A DNA stretch of 64,000 bases from contig NC_080570.1 of NCBI RefSeq assembly GCF_030247185.1, forward strand, positions 7,475,161 to 7,539,160, in the 5' to 3' direction. The notes under the pieces are model-generated. The model searched no databases and was not told where the DNA came from. It saw only the letters and a program-made list of their open reading frames with translations. The stretch comes from Malaya genurostris (Eukaryota > Arthropoda > Insecta > Diptera > Culicidae). A program made the translations under genes and the position numbers. Of the stretch, positions 11,375-23,257 are shown in pieces (the stretch's first letter is position 1; each line of letters begins with the position of its first letter).

Positions 11375-12302
11375 CGAGGTCTGTTCAAAAAGTTCCCGGA
11401 ATTTTTTAATTGCGCGCGTCTGGAGAGTCCGGTGGTCAAAATTTTTTTTATTGTGTTGGTACATATGTCCCTAATGTATGGTGAAATTTTCAGCTGTATT
11501 CATTGTTTACATTCTGTCTTGTAGCGGCTGGTGTAGACGTGTTTTTTTGAGCTCGGCGATTTTTGTTAGTTTAAACAATGGAAGAATTGAAGAGTCAAAG
11601 AATTTGTACTAAATTTTGCGTGAAAAATGAAATAAAGTGTAACCAAGTGTGCGAAATGTTACAGAGAGCCTACGGTGAGTCTGCTATGAAAAAAAAACAA
11701 GTGTTTACGAGTGGTATAAGCGTTTCCAAGATGGCCGCAAAGACGTTTTTAGACGACGAACGCTCCGGTCGACCCAGCACGTCAATAATCGATGAAAATG
11801 TGGGAAAAGTGGAAAAAATGATTATGGATGATCGCCGAATCACTATTAGAGAAGTTGCTGATGAAGTTGGCATATCAGTTGGCTCATGCCATCATATTTT
11901 TTCAAATGTTTTGGGCATGAAACGAGTGGCAGCAAAATTCGTTCTAAAACTGCTGAATTTTGATAAAATTTTTTGGCTAAAAACAAGACTTTAATCATGC
12001 CCCAACCTCCTTATTCACCAGATATCGCTCCGTGTGATTTTTTCCTGTTCCCAAAGTTGAAGAGACCCATGAAAGGACAGCGTTTTTCATCGATTGAAGA
12101 GATAAAGGCAGAATCGCTGAGAGTGCTACAGAGCATTACAAAAAGTGACTATCAGGGGTGTTTCGAAGACTGGAAAAAACGCTGGCATAAGTGTATTATA
12201 TCTAGGGGGGATTACTTTGAAGGGGACCATATAGATGTAGACGAATAAATAAATATTTTTTTAGAAAAATGAGAATTCCGGGTACTTTTTGAACAGACCT
12301 CG
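11375..12302 (+). mobile_element. mariner element, internally deleted, flanked by TA
   Basis: A 928-bp element between TA dinucleotides at 11373-11374 and 12303-12304. Its terminal inverted repeats are CGAGGTCTGTTCAAAAAGTT and, read from the other end, CGAGGTCTGTTCAAAAAGTA. The size, ends and TA target are those of the Tc1/mariner superfamily. The enclosed transposase remnant is described separately. It lies inside an older element of the CCACCTAGTG family, so it is the younger insertion. Confidence 0.92.
11578..12248 (+). pseudogene. mariner transposase remnant, central catalytic part deleted
   Basis: The N-terminal part begins MEELKSQRICTKFCVKNEIK and contains a helix-turn-helix region and DDERSGRPSTS. 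After an out-of-frame stretch around residues 38-58 comes the second HTH (TIREVADEVGISVGSCHHIF). The sequence then jumps from KLLNFD directly to LAKNKT, in another frame, and on to QPPYSPDIAPCDFFLF, which holds the third catalytic Asp. The C-terminus reads WKKRWHKC and ends in DYFEGD. The first two catalytic aspartates and roughly 130 residues between them are gone. The protein would be inactive. It is mariner-like of the DD34D type. I do not assign a subfamily. Confidence 0.88.
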
Positions 12303-12439
12303 TAGTCTTATAGTAAATTCCTGGATTACATCCAGCTCCGACTTCCTGTTCCGGAATAACAGTGTGATTGGTGTAAAAATTCCAATTTAAAATTACTCAT
12401 TTTTCTCAGAGTGACCGATTTTAACAAACTTAGATACAA

Positions 12440-12575
12440 ATAAATGGTCGCGTTTTTTACGTGGGTTATCGAAGTTACGCGGTTTTTTTATGCGGTTTTC
12501 CGAAGCATACACGTATTTAAGCGGTTTTTTGTGCGGTATGTATCCTCCATGTAAAAAAAGACTTCAGTGAATTGA
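12440..12575 (+). mobile_element. Right-end fragment of an ACGCGG-rich MITE
   Basis: ACGCGG and GAAGTTACGCGG motifs are followed by a GCGGTATGTATCC block and an AAAAAAAGACTTCAGTG terminus. Longer copies of the same family are at 34325-34675 and 42990-43920. Confidence 0.6.
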
Positions 12576-12884
12576 ATGACATGTAGTAATTTCATTATTT
12601 TTTCTGTGCATTGATTAGCTTACGACCCCGTCAGATGGACACCTAGACGAGGGACAAGAACTTCGTGTCATTTTGTTTTTCGGTTCGTTTTCGACTCATC
12701 TGTGCATTAGCAGTTTATGTTGAAACTACTAATGCCACCTCGCCATTCAATATTATGAGCTGAAGGCGAAGCCAGAAACAAATGAAAATATTCATGAGAG
12801 CTTAGCACAAACCGGCACGCTTGAGGTACCAAAACCAGGTGCGTATACAAGGGGCCGCCATCCCGAAACTCAAAAAATAAATGA
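12576..12884. repeat. Diverged copy of the GTGCA-TTAGCAGTT hairpin family
   Basis: Around 12700-12750 the sequence GTGCATTAGCAGTTTATGTTG is followed by AACTACTAATGCCACC, a short inverted repeat related to the palindromic family best seen at 29712-30110. The rest has no recognised feature. Confidence 0.4.
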
Positions 12885-13265
12885 ACATCAACTTAGCGAA
12901 GCACCTCGCGCCGATGATAACGCAAACGGGTGAATAATTTGTCGCTAATAACTTGCTAATTAGTTACGGTAGTTTTTAATGCGCTACTCGATTTTTTTCT
13001 ATATTTTGAGCACTTCGCTAAAGTTCATATGAAGTTAACGAAGCACCCCACCTAAATAAGCTTGAAAACAAACAGAAAACTAGAGGGTAATTTGTTGCTA
13101 ATTAGTAACGGTGATTTTGAATTTGTTGCTCAATTTTGTTTTCAAGCTTCATTAACTTCATATGAACTTAGCGAAGTACTCAAAATATTTAAAAAAAAAT
13201 TGAACAACTAATTCAAAATTACCGTAACTAATAAGCAACAAATTATTCACCAATTTCCATTATCA
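12885..13265. repeat. Inverted arrangement of the AATTTGTTGC repeat family
   Basis: Units at 12940-13060 run forward, and the sequence at 13130-13255 is the reverse complement of the same unit (for example ACTTCGCTAA versus TTAGCGAAGT). The region can therefore fold into an imperfect hairpin. Confidence 0.7.
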
Positions 13266-13889
13266 TCAAAGAAAAATAATTATTTTAGGAAAATTCTTCT
13301 CTTTAAATATTGAAATCAATTATAAAACGACTTTATAATCAAAAATTACGTATGGAAAATGTTCAGAAACCTCCTCCGAAAAAAAAAACTACTGGGTACC
13401 CGCCTGACCAAAATCCTAAATTTTTTTTTGGTTTTTTAAACCTGTCAGGGTAATTTTGGCAGGTTTGGCAGTTTCTCCAAAAGTGTCACTATTCTGAAGC
13501 ATAAAACTCGGTCAAATGATTATGGCTTTATGACCTTTGAGTTTCCTTAGGAACTTTGACTAACAAGGCAAACTGGAAATTTCATAGAACGATAAATCAA
13601 GAAAAAGGCATATTTAAATTCACGAAAATCTTATCACATTTACACATTTCGATTATCGTTCAAATTTATACCAGACAGAAGCGATGGAGTTCGTAAAAAG
13701 TATGTATGTTTTATAGTTAACTGGTTCTAGAACTGATTAGTCATTAGTAACTGAATTTGATTCAACTGTATGAATGTTCCATTGCCAAATTTAATTGGGT
13801 GGAGCTCAAAGTATTGATTTTGAATACGGAAATACTTAACCGTTGTCCTTCTTTCTCATTTAAATTAAAATAAAAAGAAATTATACCTT
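13266..13889. other. AT-rich intron DNA, nothing recognised
   Basis: No supported ORF, RNA or repeat. Confidence 0.5.
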
Positions 13890-15070
13890 CTGTAAGTATG
13901 GCAATAATAGTGGGCGGGACACGTACCTTTGCACGGCTTTCTTCCCCTGGCCGGAGCCACCGTTTCCATACCGAATCAAACCGGGAAGTGGCCGGAAAAA
14001 TGTGCTTCACTCCAACAAACAGCTCACTCTATCGGTTAATAATTTCGGCGATTCGTCAAATCAATAAACCAAATCACGGCTCAACAAACGGCTGGAAGTT
14101 TTGCCTGTTCGCGTCCGCTCGATTTAGGATTTTTTCACTCTCGAAAGTCCTTTTTTTCTACTTTTCTTTTTTTTTCAAACCGACCAATTAGTCCTGCGAC
14201 CTCGTGTGCCCAACCGTGTTTGACAGCTCCGATCGAAAGCAAAGAAAACTGAAAACTGCACCCGACTACTGCCAGTGGCAATCTCATGGTGTACTACGAC
14301 TCGATGCCAAAAAAAATGGGCGCAGCTTCATTCGTCGTCAGAGCAGAGAGAAAACCAAACCGGTTCTCGTTTCGAATTGTCATCCCGCGAAACGCGGTCA
14401 GGACACGAAAGCTCTTCCGGTTTTCCAAGGGTTGGTGGTTTGCGGGGCACGGGACAGACTGGAAGACTGCCAGTTGTTTCTATTTGGCTAGGATACAAAT
14501 GGTTTACCGTAAGAATTGATCGATTCATCCGGAAAAAAAAACTTGGCCGTAAACCAAGTTTTTCTTTGCTCGGGTTTCACGAAAACCGTCATAAATTTTA
14601 CCATCGGAACATTTTTCATGATTCGGCGCAGCGGATTTTTTTTTTTCGTCCACCAAAATTGGATCCTACGAAGCTAACGTAATGAATGTGAAAGTCTATT
14701 TCGGAAAAAAAACATGGATTTTAATTTGATTTATGTACATGAAAAGTCCCCATTATCGTTTCATTTCAATACTTTCCTGATTGCCATCCCTACCGACTCG
14801 CCCACGGAATCCAATTAATTATCATCGCAAAATTGAGCCAATTGTGTATGTCGCAGTCTGATAGCGGATCACCCGTTCCCTCACTTTTTTTTGGGCACCC
14901 TTGCAAACAGTAGCATAAAAAAGAAGTAGACGGAAAATCACATCGCACATTTTCCGGGGTGCAGTAAACTCTAAAGTCGAATTTTCCTACTGTTTCACAT
15001 TCACACTCAAACCCGGTGGCACCTTGCAACAATGCCCCCGTACTTCGTGTGTCTAGCCGATCCCGATGAC

Positions 15071-15101
<31 letters not shown>

Positions 15102-15830
15102 TCGTTGTTGTGAGCATGTCTGCTCAGACACGTTCGACGTCAGCCCCTAACCTACCCCTAAGCTGACAGCATTGATGCGAACCTCACTCCTGTTGCGACC
15201 TAATGCGGGAGGACGGTTCTATGAAAACCCCCATTCCGGAAACAGTTCGGTAAAATCCGACGACTACCGGATAGTTCGTTCAAAAACAAACCTTACCAAA
15301 AATCGGTTGGCCACAATTGCGTTCAGCTGTTCGCTGAGGCTGAGTTGATGTTCGTGGAGGAGGCGATGGCAGTGGCACCAGCTAACAATATCGATTTTGT
15401 CTGTGCTGGTTTTTTTTTGCTGGTTCCTGTGTTCGAGCGGTTTTCCATGGGAACCCTTTTTGCAGCGCGGCTTACTATGTCTAGACAGTCGGTACTCACG
15501 GAATGGGAAATTGGCAGCCGGTTGAATGTGGAGGTGGGGACCGTTTTTCGGGATCCGCGGTACGACGACTGGAGTTTCCCGATTCGACTCACACACACAT
15601 ACACGACTACATTTGCTATTGAACGGAGCCCCATGTGTTCGTGAGAGTGAAACATTCTCCACACTGACGTATTTGTATGGGTGTGTGTGTGTGAGTGCGA
15701 GTGCAGTAAAAAGGTTGGAAAATTGAGGGTGTTTCTGTCGTTTTTCCACCCCCATTTCGGAATGGGTCAGTGTCTGAAGGTTTGATAAATACAATGGAGA
15801 AGGTGGGGAAGGGGGTCGTCTACCGCATCA
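13890..15830. other. GC-richer low-copy island in the Syp first intron
   Basis: About 1.9 kb without interspersed repeats, containing a (GAC)n tract at 15063-15104 and short CA runs. A minus-strand frame of 176 codons (15264-15794) has no domain and low-complexity composition, so I regard it as chance. The island is a candidate location for a leader exon (see 13927) or an enhancer. Confidence 0.45.
13927..14250 (-). other. Candidate non-coding leader exon of Syp with strong donor
   Basis: The minus strand reads GCCGTGCAAAG|GTACGTGTC at 13927, a strong donor. An initiator-like TTCAGTTTTC lies at about 14250 and would define a first exon of some 320 bases. If spliced to the acceptor at 4731 it would contribute only leader sequence. 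Its own short frame (MKHIFPATSR) is not in frame with the Syp ATG. This is inferred from splice consensus only. No transcript evidence is available. Confidence 0.3.
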
Positions 15831-16429
15831 GGAAGATTTTCTTGAAATAGTTTTTCGCTTTGTGCTTTCGTTTTATCCCGACGGAACTCAACTCTGGTGT
15901 ACTCGCATATTTTAGAATACATTTCCGCTAGCGGGAAACTTTCCTTGCGTTGAATAACGAGACACGAGACGAGTTTAATTTAGTTTGAATAACCTTAGCA
16001 CCTAATTCAAATCACAGTGCTGCTTGCTTTTTAGTAAAAGTTTTGAACCTAATGAAGATTTAATTAATTTTTTGTCGGTGGCACGGCAGCAATGAGAACA
16101 TTCCGGCACCTTTTACTTTTTCTTCTGTTAATTATTCAAAGCTTGATAGAACTTAAGTTCGGAAAAATCAATCTAAAATCATAAAAACAATTCAGATGAT
16201 ATTTCACTACTACCCAGCAGACGCTGGTTGGGGTTCATTTGGTTCACGACATCGCATATGTGTACATTCTTTTGTCAGCACTATTGACAAAAGCAGGAGA
16301 ATGCTCGAACTATGGTAGTTGTAGTAAAGAAGTAGTTTTCTACGTAGATACTGTCGATCGTTGTCCTATGAGTACTACACAGTAAAAAAAATCGTTCAAA
16401 TTTACATCTTCTGAAACCGACATTTTTAA
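15831..16429. other. Intron DNA, nothing recognised
   Basis: A short inverted motif (TTTTGTCAGCACTATTGACAAAAG at about 16270-16293) is the only structure noticed. Confidence 0.4.
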
Positions 16430-17245
16430 AGTTAAATTAATATTTTCCCCCTTTGTCTATAGAAAGGTCGTAGAATTGCTGAAAAAAACGACTTTTGAAC
16501 GGAGCTCCTGAGATCCATAGTGTTGTATACCATTCGACTCAGCTCGACGAGATCGGAAAATGTTTGTTTTTTCAAAGATTTTTCACCGCTTAATTTTCCC
16601 GGAGATGACTGAACCGATTTCAACCAGCTTAGGCTCGTTTGAAAGATGGATGGAGTTCGAAAATCACATAGTTATCACTTTCGGTTCCGGAGATATACTG
16701 GTATAAGTGTCGTAACCAACAAAACGCGCCTTTTCTCTCCGCTCAATATTTTCGTAGATGGCTGAACCGATTTTAACGAAACGAGGCTCGTTTGGAAACT
16801 ACTATTGGTATATTATTAAACAGGTTTGAAGTTCACATGGCTGTCACGGTTCCGGTGATAGTACAATGGCATAAGCGACGTACGAGTTGAAACTCATTAC
16901 CACTCCACATTCTTGGATATAGATTAACCGATGTCAAAATAATTTCCGACTCGTTCGAGTCTAAAATTGGGCTATGGGTCGATTTTGAAGATCGTTTGGC
17001 TGATACTTCAAATTTCGGAGATATTTGGCAGATTATGACTGAGAAATGTTGCCGAATATGTGACGTAAACGCTGAAGCATTACCTTTTGCGATATACCTC
17101 AATAAACCTGAATAAATTGGGGTTAGAATGAGCCAAAATTTGTGTCAGAAACCATATTAATGAAAGGGCAAAAAATTTTCTATGAGACTGTGTCGATGAA
17201 ATAGAAAGACATTATCACACCACTAGGTGGATTAAGAATAGGGTT
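16430..17245 (+). mobile_element. Copy of the CCACCTAGTG-terminus element, right end present
   Basis: It begins near TCTATAGAAAGGTCGTAGAA, contains CATTCGACTCAGCTCGACG and two to three GATGGCTGAACCGATTT units, and ends at 17205-17245 with ACACCACTAGGTGGATTAAG, the inverted terminus of this family. Confidence 0.65.
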
Positions 17246-17412
17246 TTTCTTCGAGCGTACGATTGCTTGATGTCGACGTAACAGATTTTCGGGAAACTTT
17301 CGTAATAGATTTGCCATTACGAGTAGCTTGGCTTGTATTCAGTTGACCTTCGTACGTTACCAAAAGCATACAGACTGCCTTGAGTCAGGATAACAAATGA
17401 AGGACTTTGCAA

Positions 17413-17456
17413 GGTAATCAAGAAACTAGAATTGAAATTCTAGTTTCTTGATTACC
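17413..17456. repeat. Perfect 44-base palindrome (21-bp arms, 2-base centre)
   Basis: The left arm 17413-17433 starts GGTAATCAAGAAAC, and the right arm 17436-17456 is its exact reverse complement. The centre is GA. Only about 300 bases of plain sequence separate it from repeats on either side. Confidence 0.95.
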
Positions 17457-17559
17457 GGTATTCTCAGTATACCTGCTGCTAATAGTTATAGGAAAAATAA
17501 ATCGAGTCAAACAATTATAACTCTATGTCTTCCATCGAAGTTAAATGATTTTGATCTAT

Positions 17560-18900
17560 TCAGAGTGGAACAGATTATTTTCGTCAAGCCATTTCATTGA
17601 AAGCTTTTTCACCGAAAAAGCTAAATAATTTTGTTGAAGGCCTAATCATTAAGTCGCCGACTGGCTTTTATTCAAACCCGGTTTTAGAGAAAACAGCCGT
17701 TCCGTTAAATTTCGTTGACTACTCGCCAAGCCAAGAAATTTAATCGTTGAAATCGTAATCACTAATTCGGTGAAATGTCTTTTGTTGAAACTACTTTTGC
17801 CGAAAAGAGCACTTACTTTTCGCAGCTTTCAGTGGCATTGTCTTGATCTTGAGTTTGTATTGGCCAGGATAATTTGTCGAAAACCATTTCGCCTAGTCAT
17901 TTCAAAGAAATATTCTTGAACCGGAAGTAATTTCGCAAAAAAAAACAGAATAATTTTCGCCGATTTGAAGGCTGTTTCGCCGAAAGCCTTCTTGCCAAAA
18001 GCCTTTCACTCGAATGGGTTTTTATCATGATGAAAATCATACCGTCGTGCAATTATCATGACATATTTTGTATAGTACAGAGTCATTTCGCTAAAAATCT
18101 TTTCGCCGAAAGTAATTTCGATGGAAAACCCTTCAACTGGAAATCACTTTCCCCAATGTGATTTTGGTGAAGGTGTTTTCGGAGAAAACTACTTGCCTGA
18201 ATGAGCAATTTTGTGTAAATATTTCGTTGAAGACGTTGAAGACCAGTTCTGCGAAACGGGTTTCGACGAAATGGTTATCTTATGGAAAACAAACATTGTT
18301 GAGCAAACACAAAAGCAGTTTTCTTCGCTATTGGGTTTTGTGTCTTCAAAAAGAAAACATCAGTTTATCAAGGAAAATGTACCAAACAAACTGATATTTC
18401 TCTTTTTAACTTCCGCTCAATGACAGTAAAGAAAACCACTTTTGCGTTTTACAACAATGGCTGGTTTCCTAAGATTGTAAATTGCCCTTTAACGGTTCTC
18501 GGTGAAATTGTCTTGTCTAATTTGTATGAAAAAATGGTTATTTCACCGAAAGCGATTTCGCCAAAAGCAGTTGCGATGAAAAGCCGTTTAACTGAAAGGT
18601 TGGTTCGTCGCTTGAATGAGTAATTTTGTGTAATTATTTCGATGAAAATCCATGAAATGATTTTTATCGTAACGGTTTCCGGTGAAATGTCCAATTTGTA
18701 TGAAAAAAGAGTTATTTCGCCGCAAGTCGTTCTATTAAAATTAACTTCGATGGAAAACCATTTCGCCGCGAGTCGTTTTAGCGAAAGTAATTTTGTTGAT
18801 GGTTGTTGCAGTCATTTCGTTTGAAGAAATGACTTCAATTGGAGCGACTTTCGGTGAACTTCTTTGCATGAAACAGAGTCATTCTGCCGAAAGCCATGTT
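17560..18900 (+). repeat. TTCGCCGAAA minisatellite, degenerate array
   Basis: Irregular repetition of the palindromic core TTTCGCCGAAAG with spacers of 10-40 bases. Apparent open frames here (for example 18158-18394) arise because the short unit lacks stops, and they have no protein features. Confidence 0.8.
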
Positions 18901-19559
18901 CATGGTGTTGGACTTCCGCAGTTTGAGTTTCGCTTCAAACAAAATCAATTGCGTCATCCAGCTGCTGGGCGTTTGCATTGGAGAAAAAAAGGAAAAGTGG
19001 ACAACGATGGAGAACATTATACAATATCAGTCGTTCTAACGGCTCTAAATGTTATCTAAAGAACTATGTAGACTACTTCTTTGCAAATCGGAGATAAAAA
19101 TCATCAGTTTGGTGCAAATCTAGAATATTTTGATTAGTTATGAGCTATTTTCGCAGTGCGAAATTTGCACCAAACGGGCGCAAATTAAGCTAGCATTTGG
19201 CTGCTGAAATATTGAAAATAGTTGAGCGATTGTACGACATGTGTTCTGGACTCCAAAAGTAACGTAAAGAACTTACTTAAAAATTGTCTTAATCTGTCGC
19301 CCTAATTCCTAGAATACAAACGCAAACCGAGTGGTCCTTTTTAGGGCTAGAAAATCTTAAACGGTCAAACGGTATCAAATCAGTTAACATCTATACATAT
19401 CTCGAATGCAGTTCTTCGTCAATCTAGCGGCCATGTCTCTGACATTACCTACTCCTAGTTTTTTTCCTCAATATTTCGAGCCGAAGCAGAGATATTGTAT
19501 CCGATTTTTATCACAATTCGTTGATTGAAATTTGAGTAGTCGGCCAAAAAACATGGCGA
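18901..19559. other. Intron DNA between minisatellite blocks, nothing recognised
   Basis: A GTGCAAATC/GCGCAAATT pair around 19110-19190 is the only repeat noticed. Confidence 0.45.
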
Positions 19560-19976
19560 GTATTTTCGTCGGAAACCTATTTCATCGATAGACATTTGAT
19601 CGAATGAGTCAACTCGTTGAATACGTAAATACTACTAATTCGGCGAAATGGCATTTATCGAAACTGCTTTTGGTAGAATTATCTTGGTCTAATTTGTGTG
19701 AGACAAAATCAGTGCGCCGAATGCCATATCGCCATTTCAATCAAAAATCGTTTAACCGAAAGCAATTTCGTCGAAAGTCGTTACGCAAAAAAAAAAGTTA
19801 TTTCATCGAAAGTGTTTTTCCATTGAAAGCTGGTTTGCAATCGAAAACCGTTTCGCTAAAAGCCATTTTGTAAAATTAACTAGCTAAACAAAAATTCAAT
19901 AACTAATTTATATGCTACGCATCTGGGTCATTTCGCCAAATTATATTTTTGGTTCTTTATGGGCTACTCTAACCAA
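19560..19976 (+). repeat. TTCGCCGAAA minisatellite, second block
   Basis: Repeated GGCGAAATGGC, CGAAAGCAATTTCG and similar units, continuous with the foldback element that follows. Confidence 0.75.
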
Positions 19977-20513
19977 AGGATGAAAAATTATGTTGTTGGG
20001 TTATGCACAGCAAGAGATATTCACGATTCTATCCATTGTACAGGGTAAATTTTAAGTTACGACAAATTCGTTTCACTGAAAGTTATTTCACCGAACTGCA
20101 TCGAAATGCCGCATTCGAGCAAATGGCTTTCGGTGGAATCTAAATTTGACGAAACAGCTCTCATCGAATGTACTTTCGGTAGAACGGCTTTCGACGAAAT
20201 TTTGTTTCGGTTGATACTTCATGTTTGCGATGAAAAAGCATACAACCGAAACAAAATTTCGTCGAAAGCCGTTCTACCGAAAGTGAATTCGATGAGAGCT
20301 GTTTCGTCAAATGTAGATTACACCGGAAGCCATTTGCTCGAATGGGACATTTCGATTAAGTTGAATCGATGAAGACGTAATTACCAAGTTCGGTGAAATG
20401 GCTTTCGGTGAAACGAATTCATCGTAACTTTTTAAAATTTACCCTATACAATGGATAGAACTTAATCGTGAATATCTCTTGCTGTGCTTAATCCAACAAC
20501 ATAATTTTTTATC
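19977..20513. mobile_element. Foldback element with about 240-270-base inverted arms
   Basis: The left arm (19977-20213) and right arm (20243-20513) are reverse complements around a loop of about 29 bases (20214-20242). The outer ends carry AAATTATGTTGTTGG and CCAACAACATAATTT. The inner 64 bases next to the loop (from CGAAACAGCTCTCATCGAAT to the loop) differ by about two bases. The arms include TTCGCCGAAA-type motifs, so the element probably arose from, or captured, the minisatellite. A diverged copy of the outer part (TTTACCCTGG...ATGGATAGAACTTAATCG) is at about 52110-52140. Confidence 0.88.
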
Positions 20514-21162
20514 CATGCTATCGGAAATATGATCAGTAATTTAGGATGAAACTGACAGTAGTATGAAAGAAAGACAAATAACTCAAAATTACAGTTTTCT
20601 GAAATGGTTTGTTTCAACGAATATTATAGCAAAAAACTTGTGACGATTTTTATGCAGTAAGCCACATTACCCTCTTGAGTTACCAAAGAAGTAAAAAATG
20701 ACACGTTTCATTTATTCTAGCCTGCACAGTCGACTTTTAAAATCAGTAAATTTATTATTAAATAACTTTTTGATATTTTCTTCCTTAGAAATTTTTTTGT
20801 CATTCGTACCGTGTGTACTTTTGCAGGTAAACAATTTTTTACTCTCTTTTACCCTGTCTACGATTTTAGATATTCAGAAGTGTAAGATTTTATTCGTATT
20901 CACGTCATTCAGCAATGAATTTGACATTACCCAACCACATTTTTGAAGCTCTATGATTCTGATAAAACCTCTTCTTAATCCATGTTTTATTGAAACATGT
21001 TTTTTTTTCGTTAGGATAATTTCAGATACGAATTTGGGCTGATTTTTCATACAAATTCATTCCGATTGTTTCGGTGAGAAAAAAAAACGTGACTCAACGC
21101 TTACGTCGCATATTCGACAACATATTCGAAACCAAAAGTATCAGAAATGATATATTTTTAAC
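20514..21162. other. AT-rich intron DNA with a weak repeat copy
   Basis: The stretch near 20880 (TTTTATTCGTATTCACGTC) recurs at about 58205 and 60570, which suggests a dispersed, strongly diverged repeat. Nothing coding. Confidence 0.4.
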
Positions 21163-21376
21163 GTGTTTTCCAACAGGCATAAAACTTCCTTATTTTTGCA
21201 TTAACAGTATAAAATCATCCAAAGGATCTAAGATTTTCAGAGTACAATCTTGATTCTTTGTAGAAAAAAAAGTGTTTTCCAACAGGCATAAAATCTCCTA
21301 ACTTTTGCATCAACAGTATAAAATCATCCAAAGGATCTAAGATTTGCAGAGTACAATCTTGATTTACTGTAGAAAA
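21163..21376 (+). repeat. Two tandem copies of a 109-base unit
   Basis: Units start at 21163 and 21272, each with GTGTTTTCCAACAGGCATAA, then AACAGTATAAAATCATCCAA, then AGAGTACAATCTTGATT. They differ at only a few positions, indicating a fairly recent duplication. Confidence 0.93.
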
Positions 21377-23238
21377 CGCTTCACTGAAACGGCAAATCTA
21401 GTTCCCAATCGGCCATCGAGCTTCGGTGCCGTAATCTGACACAAGCCTGACGATGATAGGCCCCGAACAAGTCGAAACTCTGCAGTTATTACAGTTCTTA
21501 GACAGTATTGATACGGCTTTGACTGATAACAGAAGACAAATTGTGATTAGGAAATTTCCCTTGCAAACGACGAACGAACGAATGCACTTCGATGGAAACG
21601 AAACTAACCGAAGCTGTGTTTCTTTTTCTTTTCTTCACTTGTAACTACTTCCAGAAACGCTACCGGAAAGACCTAGGATTGGGCAGCAGCCTGAGGGAAG
21701 GAGGAAAAATCAAAACAACACAATGAACAAAAAAAAGCACAGCTCAGGCAGAATGCAGTCGAATCGCGACGACGACGACGACGAAGAATGAGGAGAAAAA
21801 AAACGCGAGCGACACTAAATAGTCTGGTGGCTGCCAAAAATAGTCTCCTCGCGTCATCATGATCAGGCAGGCGGAACCGAGCGGAGCAGGGAGGACTCGA
21901 TGCTGTCTGGTCCAATTTGGTCTAATCAATGTCTCATCTGAGGGTCGAGAGGGTCATAAAAGGGTCGGCAGGATTAAGACCGAAGACTAGTTTAGCGACC
22001 AATTGAAAAATGGAAACAGTTTTTTTTTCTTTTTTTTAACGTTGTTTTTGTTGCCGAGGGTTTAGGATCCTGTTTCACGTGCGTGTCCTGCTTGACTGTT
22101 TATGCGAGGAGGGCCAAACACAAAAAAAAATGCTGCTGCTGCCGAAAAATTTAAAGGGTTTCCCGAGTGACGAGAGACACACACAGGTTCACTGCGCCCA
22201 TCTGGTTGGTGGATTGGACGATTTTGTTTTCAGTCGATTCCTGGAATCGCCACCGGACATCGGGGATCATCCCGGGAATGTTTTAATAGCCGCGTGCGTT
22301 GCTGCAAAGGTAGTAATTTTCTCTGATCTGATTTTGTTTCTGTGTTCGGTGGTTTTTATTTTTGTTTCGGTCATTTTAGGATGGACGGCGATCGGGTCAG
22401 CCGAGGTCAACAATCGTGTTTGACGTTTTCGAATCCGAACCTAGCGTCCTAGGTCGGCATTTTTTTCGATTCTGGAAGTAACGTCGAAGGTACGAAAGTA
22501 AAAACACGTGGTTTTGCGCGTTGCATGAAGTAAAACCGCACCACCAGGGCGGCCCCGTGAATGCAAGGAAATGGAACTCACTTCTCGATTCGTCTCATTC
22601 TGGTGGTGGTACTGGTGTAAGTGCGCTTTTGCGCTGAACAAAAAAAAAACACTAAATAAAATTGCACTGTATGTATTGATGCACTTTCCCGCAACATGCA
22701 TCCGTTCGCCACGCGACCCGCGTCTCGCCGCAAAGCGTTTCTCGGCGGCTTTGCTGACTCTTTCTGGCACTCTTTCGGGGTGCCGGTTGCACTTCCCGGC
22801 TAACCGAGACAGTGCGGTCTTCTCATGTTCCATGCTGCTATTGCTGCTGCTGCTTACGACGACGAGCTCACACTCGACACCGCAGCAGTACACCCGATTT
22901 CTGGTGACTGGTCGGACGAAACCGACCGAGGAAAAGCGAGAAAGAGCAAGTATCAATACACATCACACTGAGAAAAAACAAAATGGTGGACAAATTCTGT
23001 TCTTTGCGACTAGAAATCGCCTGCTGATCGCAGGATGGAAATACGGAAAATCGCTGTCTGTCTGACTGGTCGGTCGATCGATCAAAGTAGGCCTCCGGTC
23101 CTCTGTCGGTAGGTTGTGATTCATCAGAAAAAAAAAAGCAACCGGTAGGCGCATGCAGGCAGACTGAAACACAACCTGGCCGATTAATCCAATTAGACTG
23201 GGTTCGACTGGGTGGCTGTCGGAGGGGCATGAGTAGGC

Positions 23239-23257
23239 GGGGGGGGGGGGGGGGGGG
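23239..23257 (+). repeat. 19-base G run
   Basis: Uninterrupted G run, followed by TAAGTCC, so the end also resembles a plus-strand splice donor. I treat that as coincidence. Same length as the run at 7918-7936. Confidence 0.85.

Larger units (their letters stand above)
10440..12430 (+). mobile_element. Element with CCACCTAGTG terminus and internal 150-bp repeats, interrupted by a mariner
   Basis: The left end (10448-10495) reads TTTTAATCCACCTAGTGATG followed by TGCCTTTCTCATAT. The same sequence appears inverted at the right end of the 49.8-50.4 kb copy, so this is a terminal inverted repeat. Inside are CCATTCGACTCAGTTCGTCG and several copies of the GGTCCCATACAAAATTCCTG / CCGACTTCCGG units. 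A mariner sits at 11375-12302. The right terminus is not found, so this copy is incomplete. Confidence 0.65.

Noticed and set aside
15264..15794. 176-codon open frame on the minus strand
   Set aside because: Low-complexity Ser/His/Arg composition, a CA-rich tract inside it, and no recognisable motif.
17560..20420. CRISPR-like regular repeats
   Set aside because: The TTCGCCGAAA units are irregularly spaced and degenerate, and the genome is eukaryotic.
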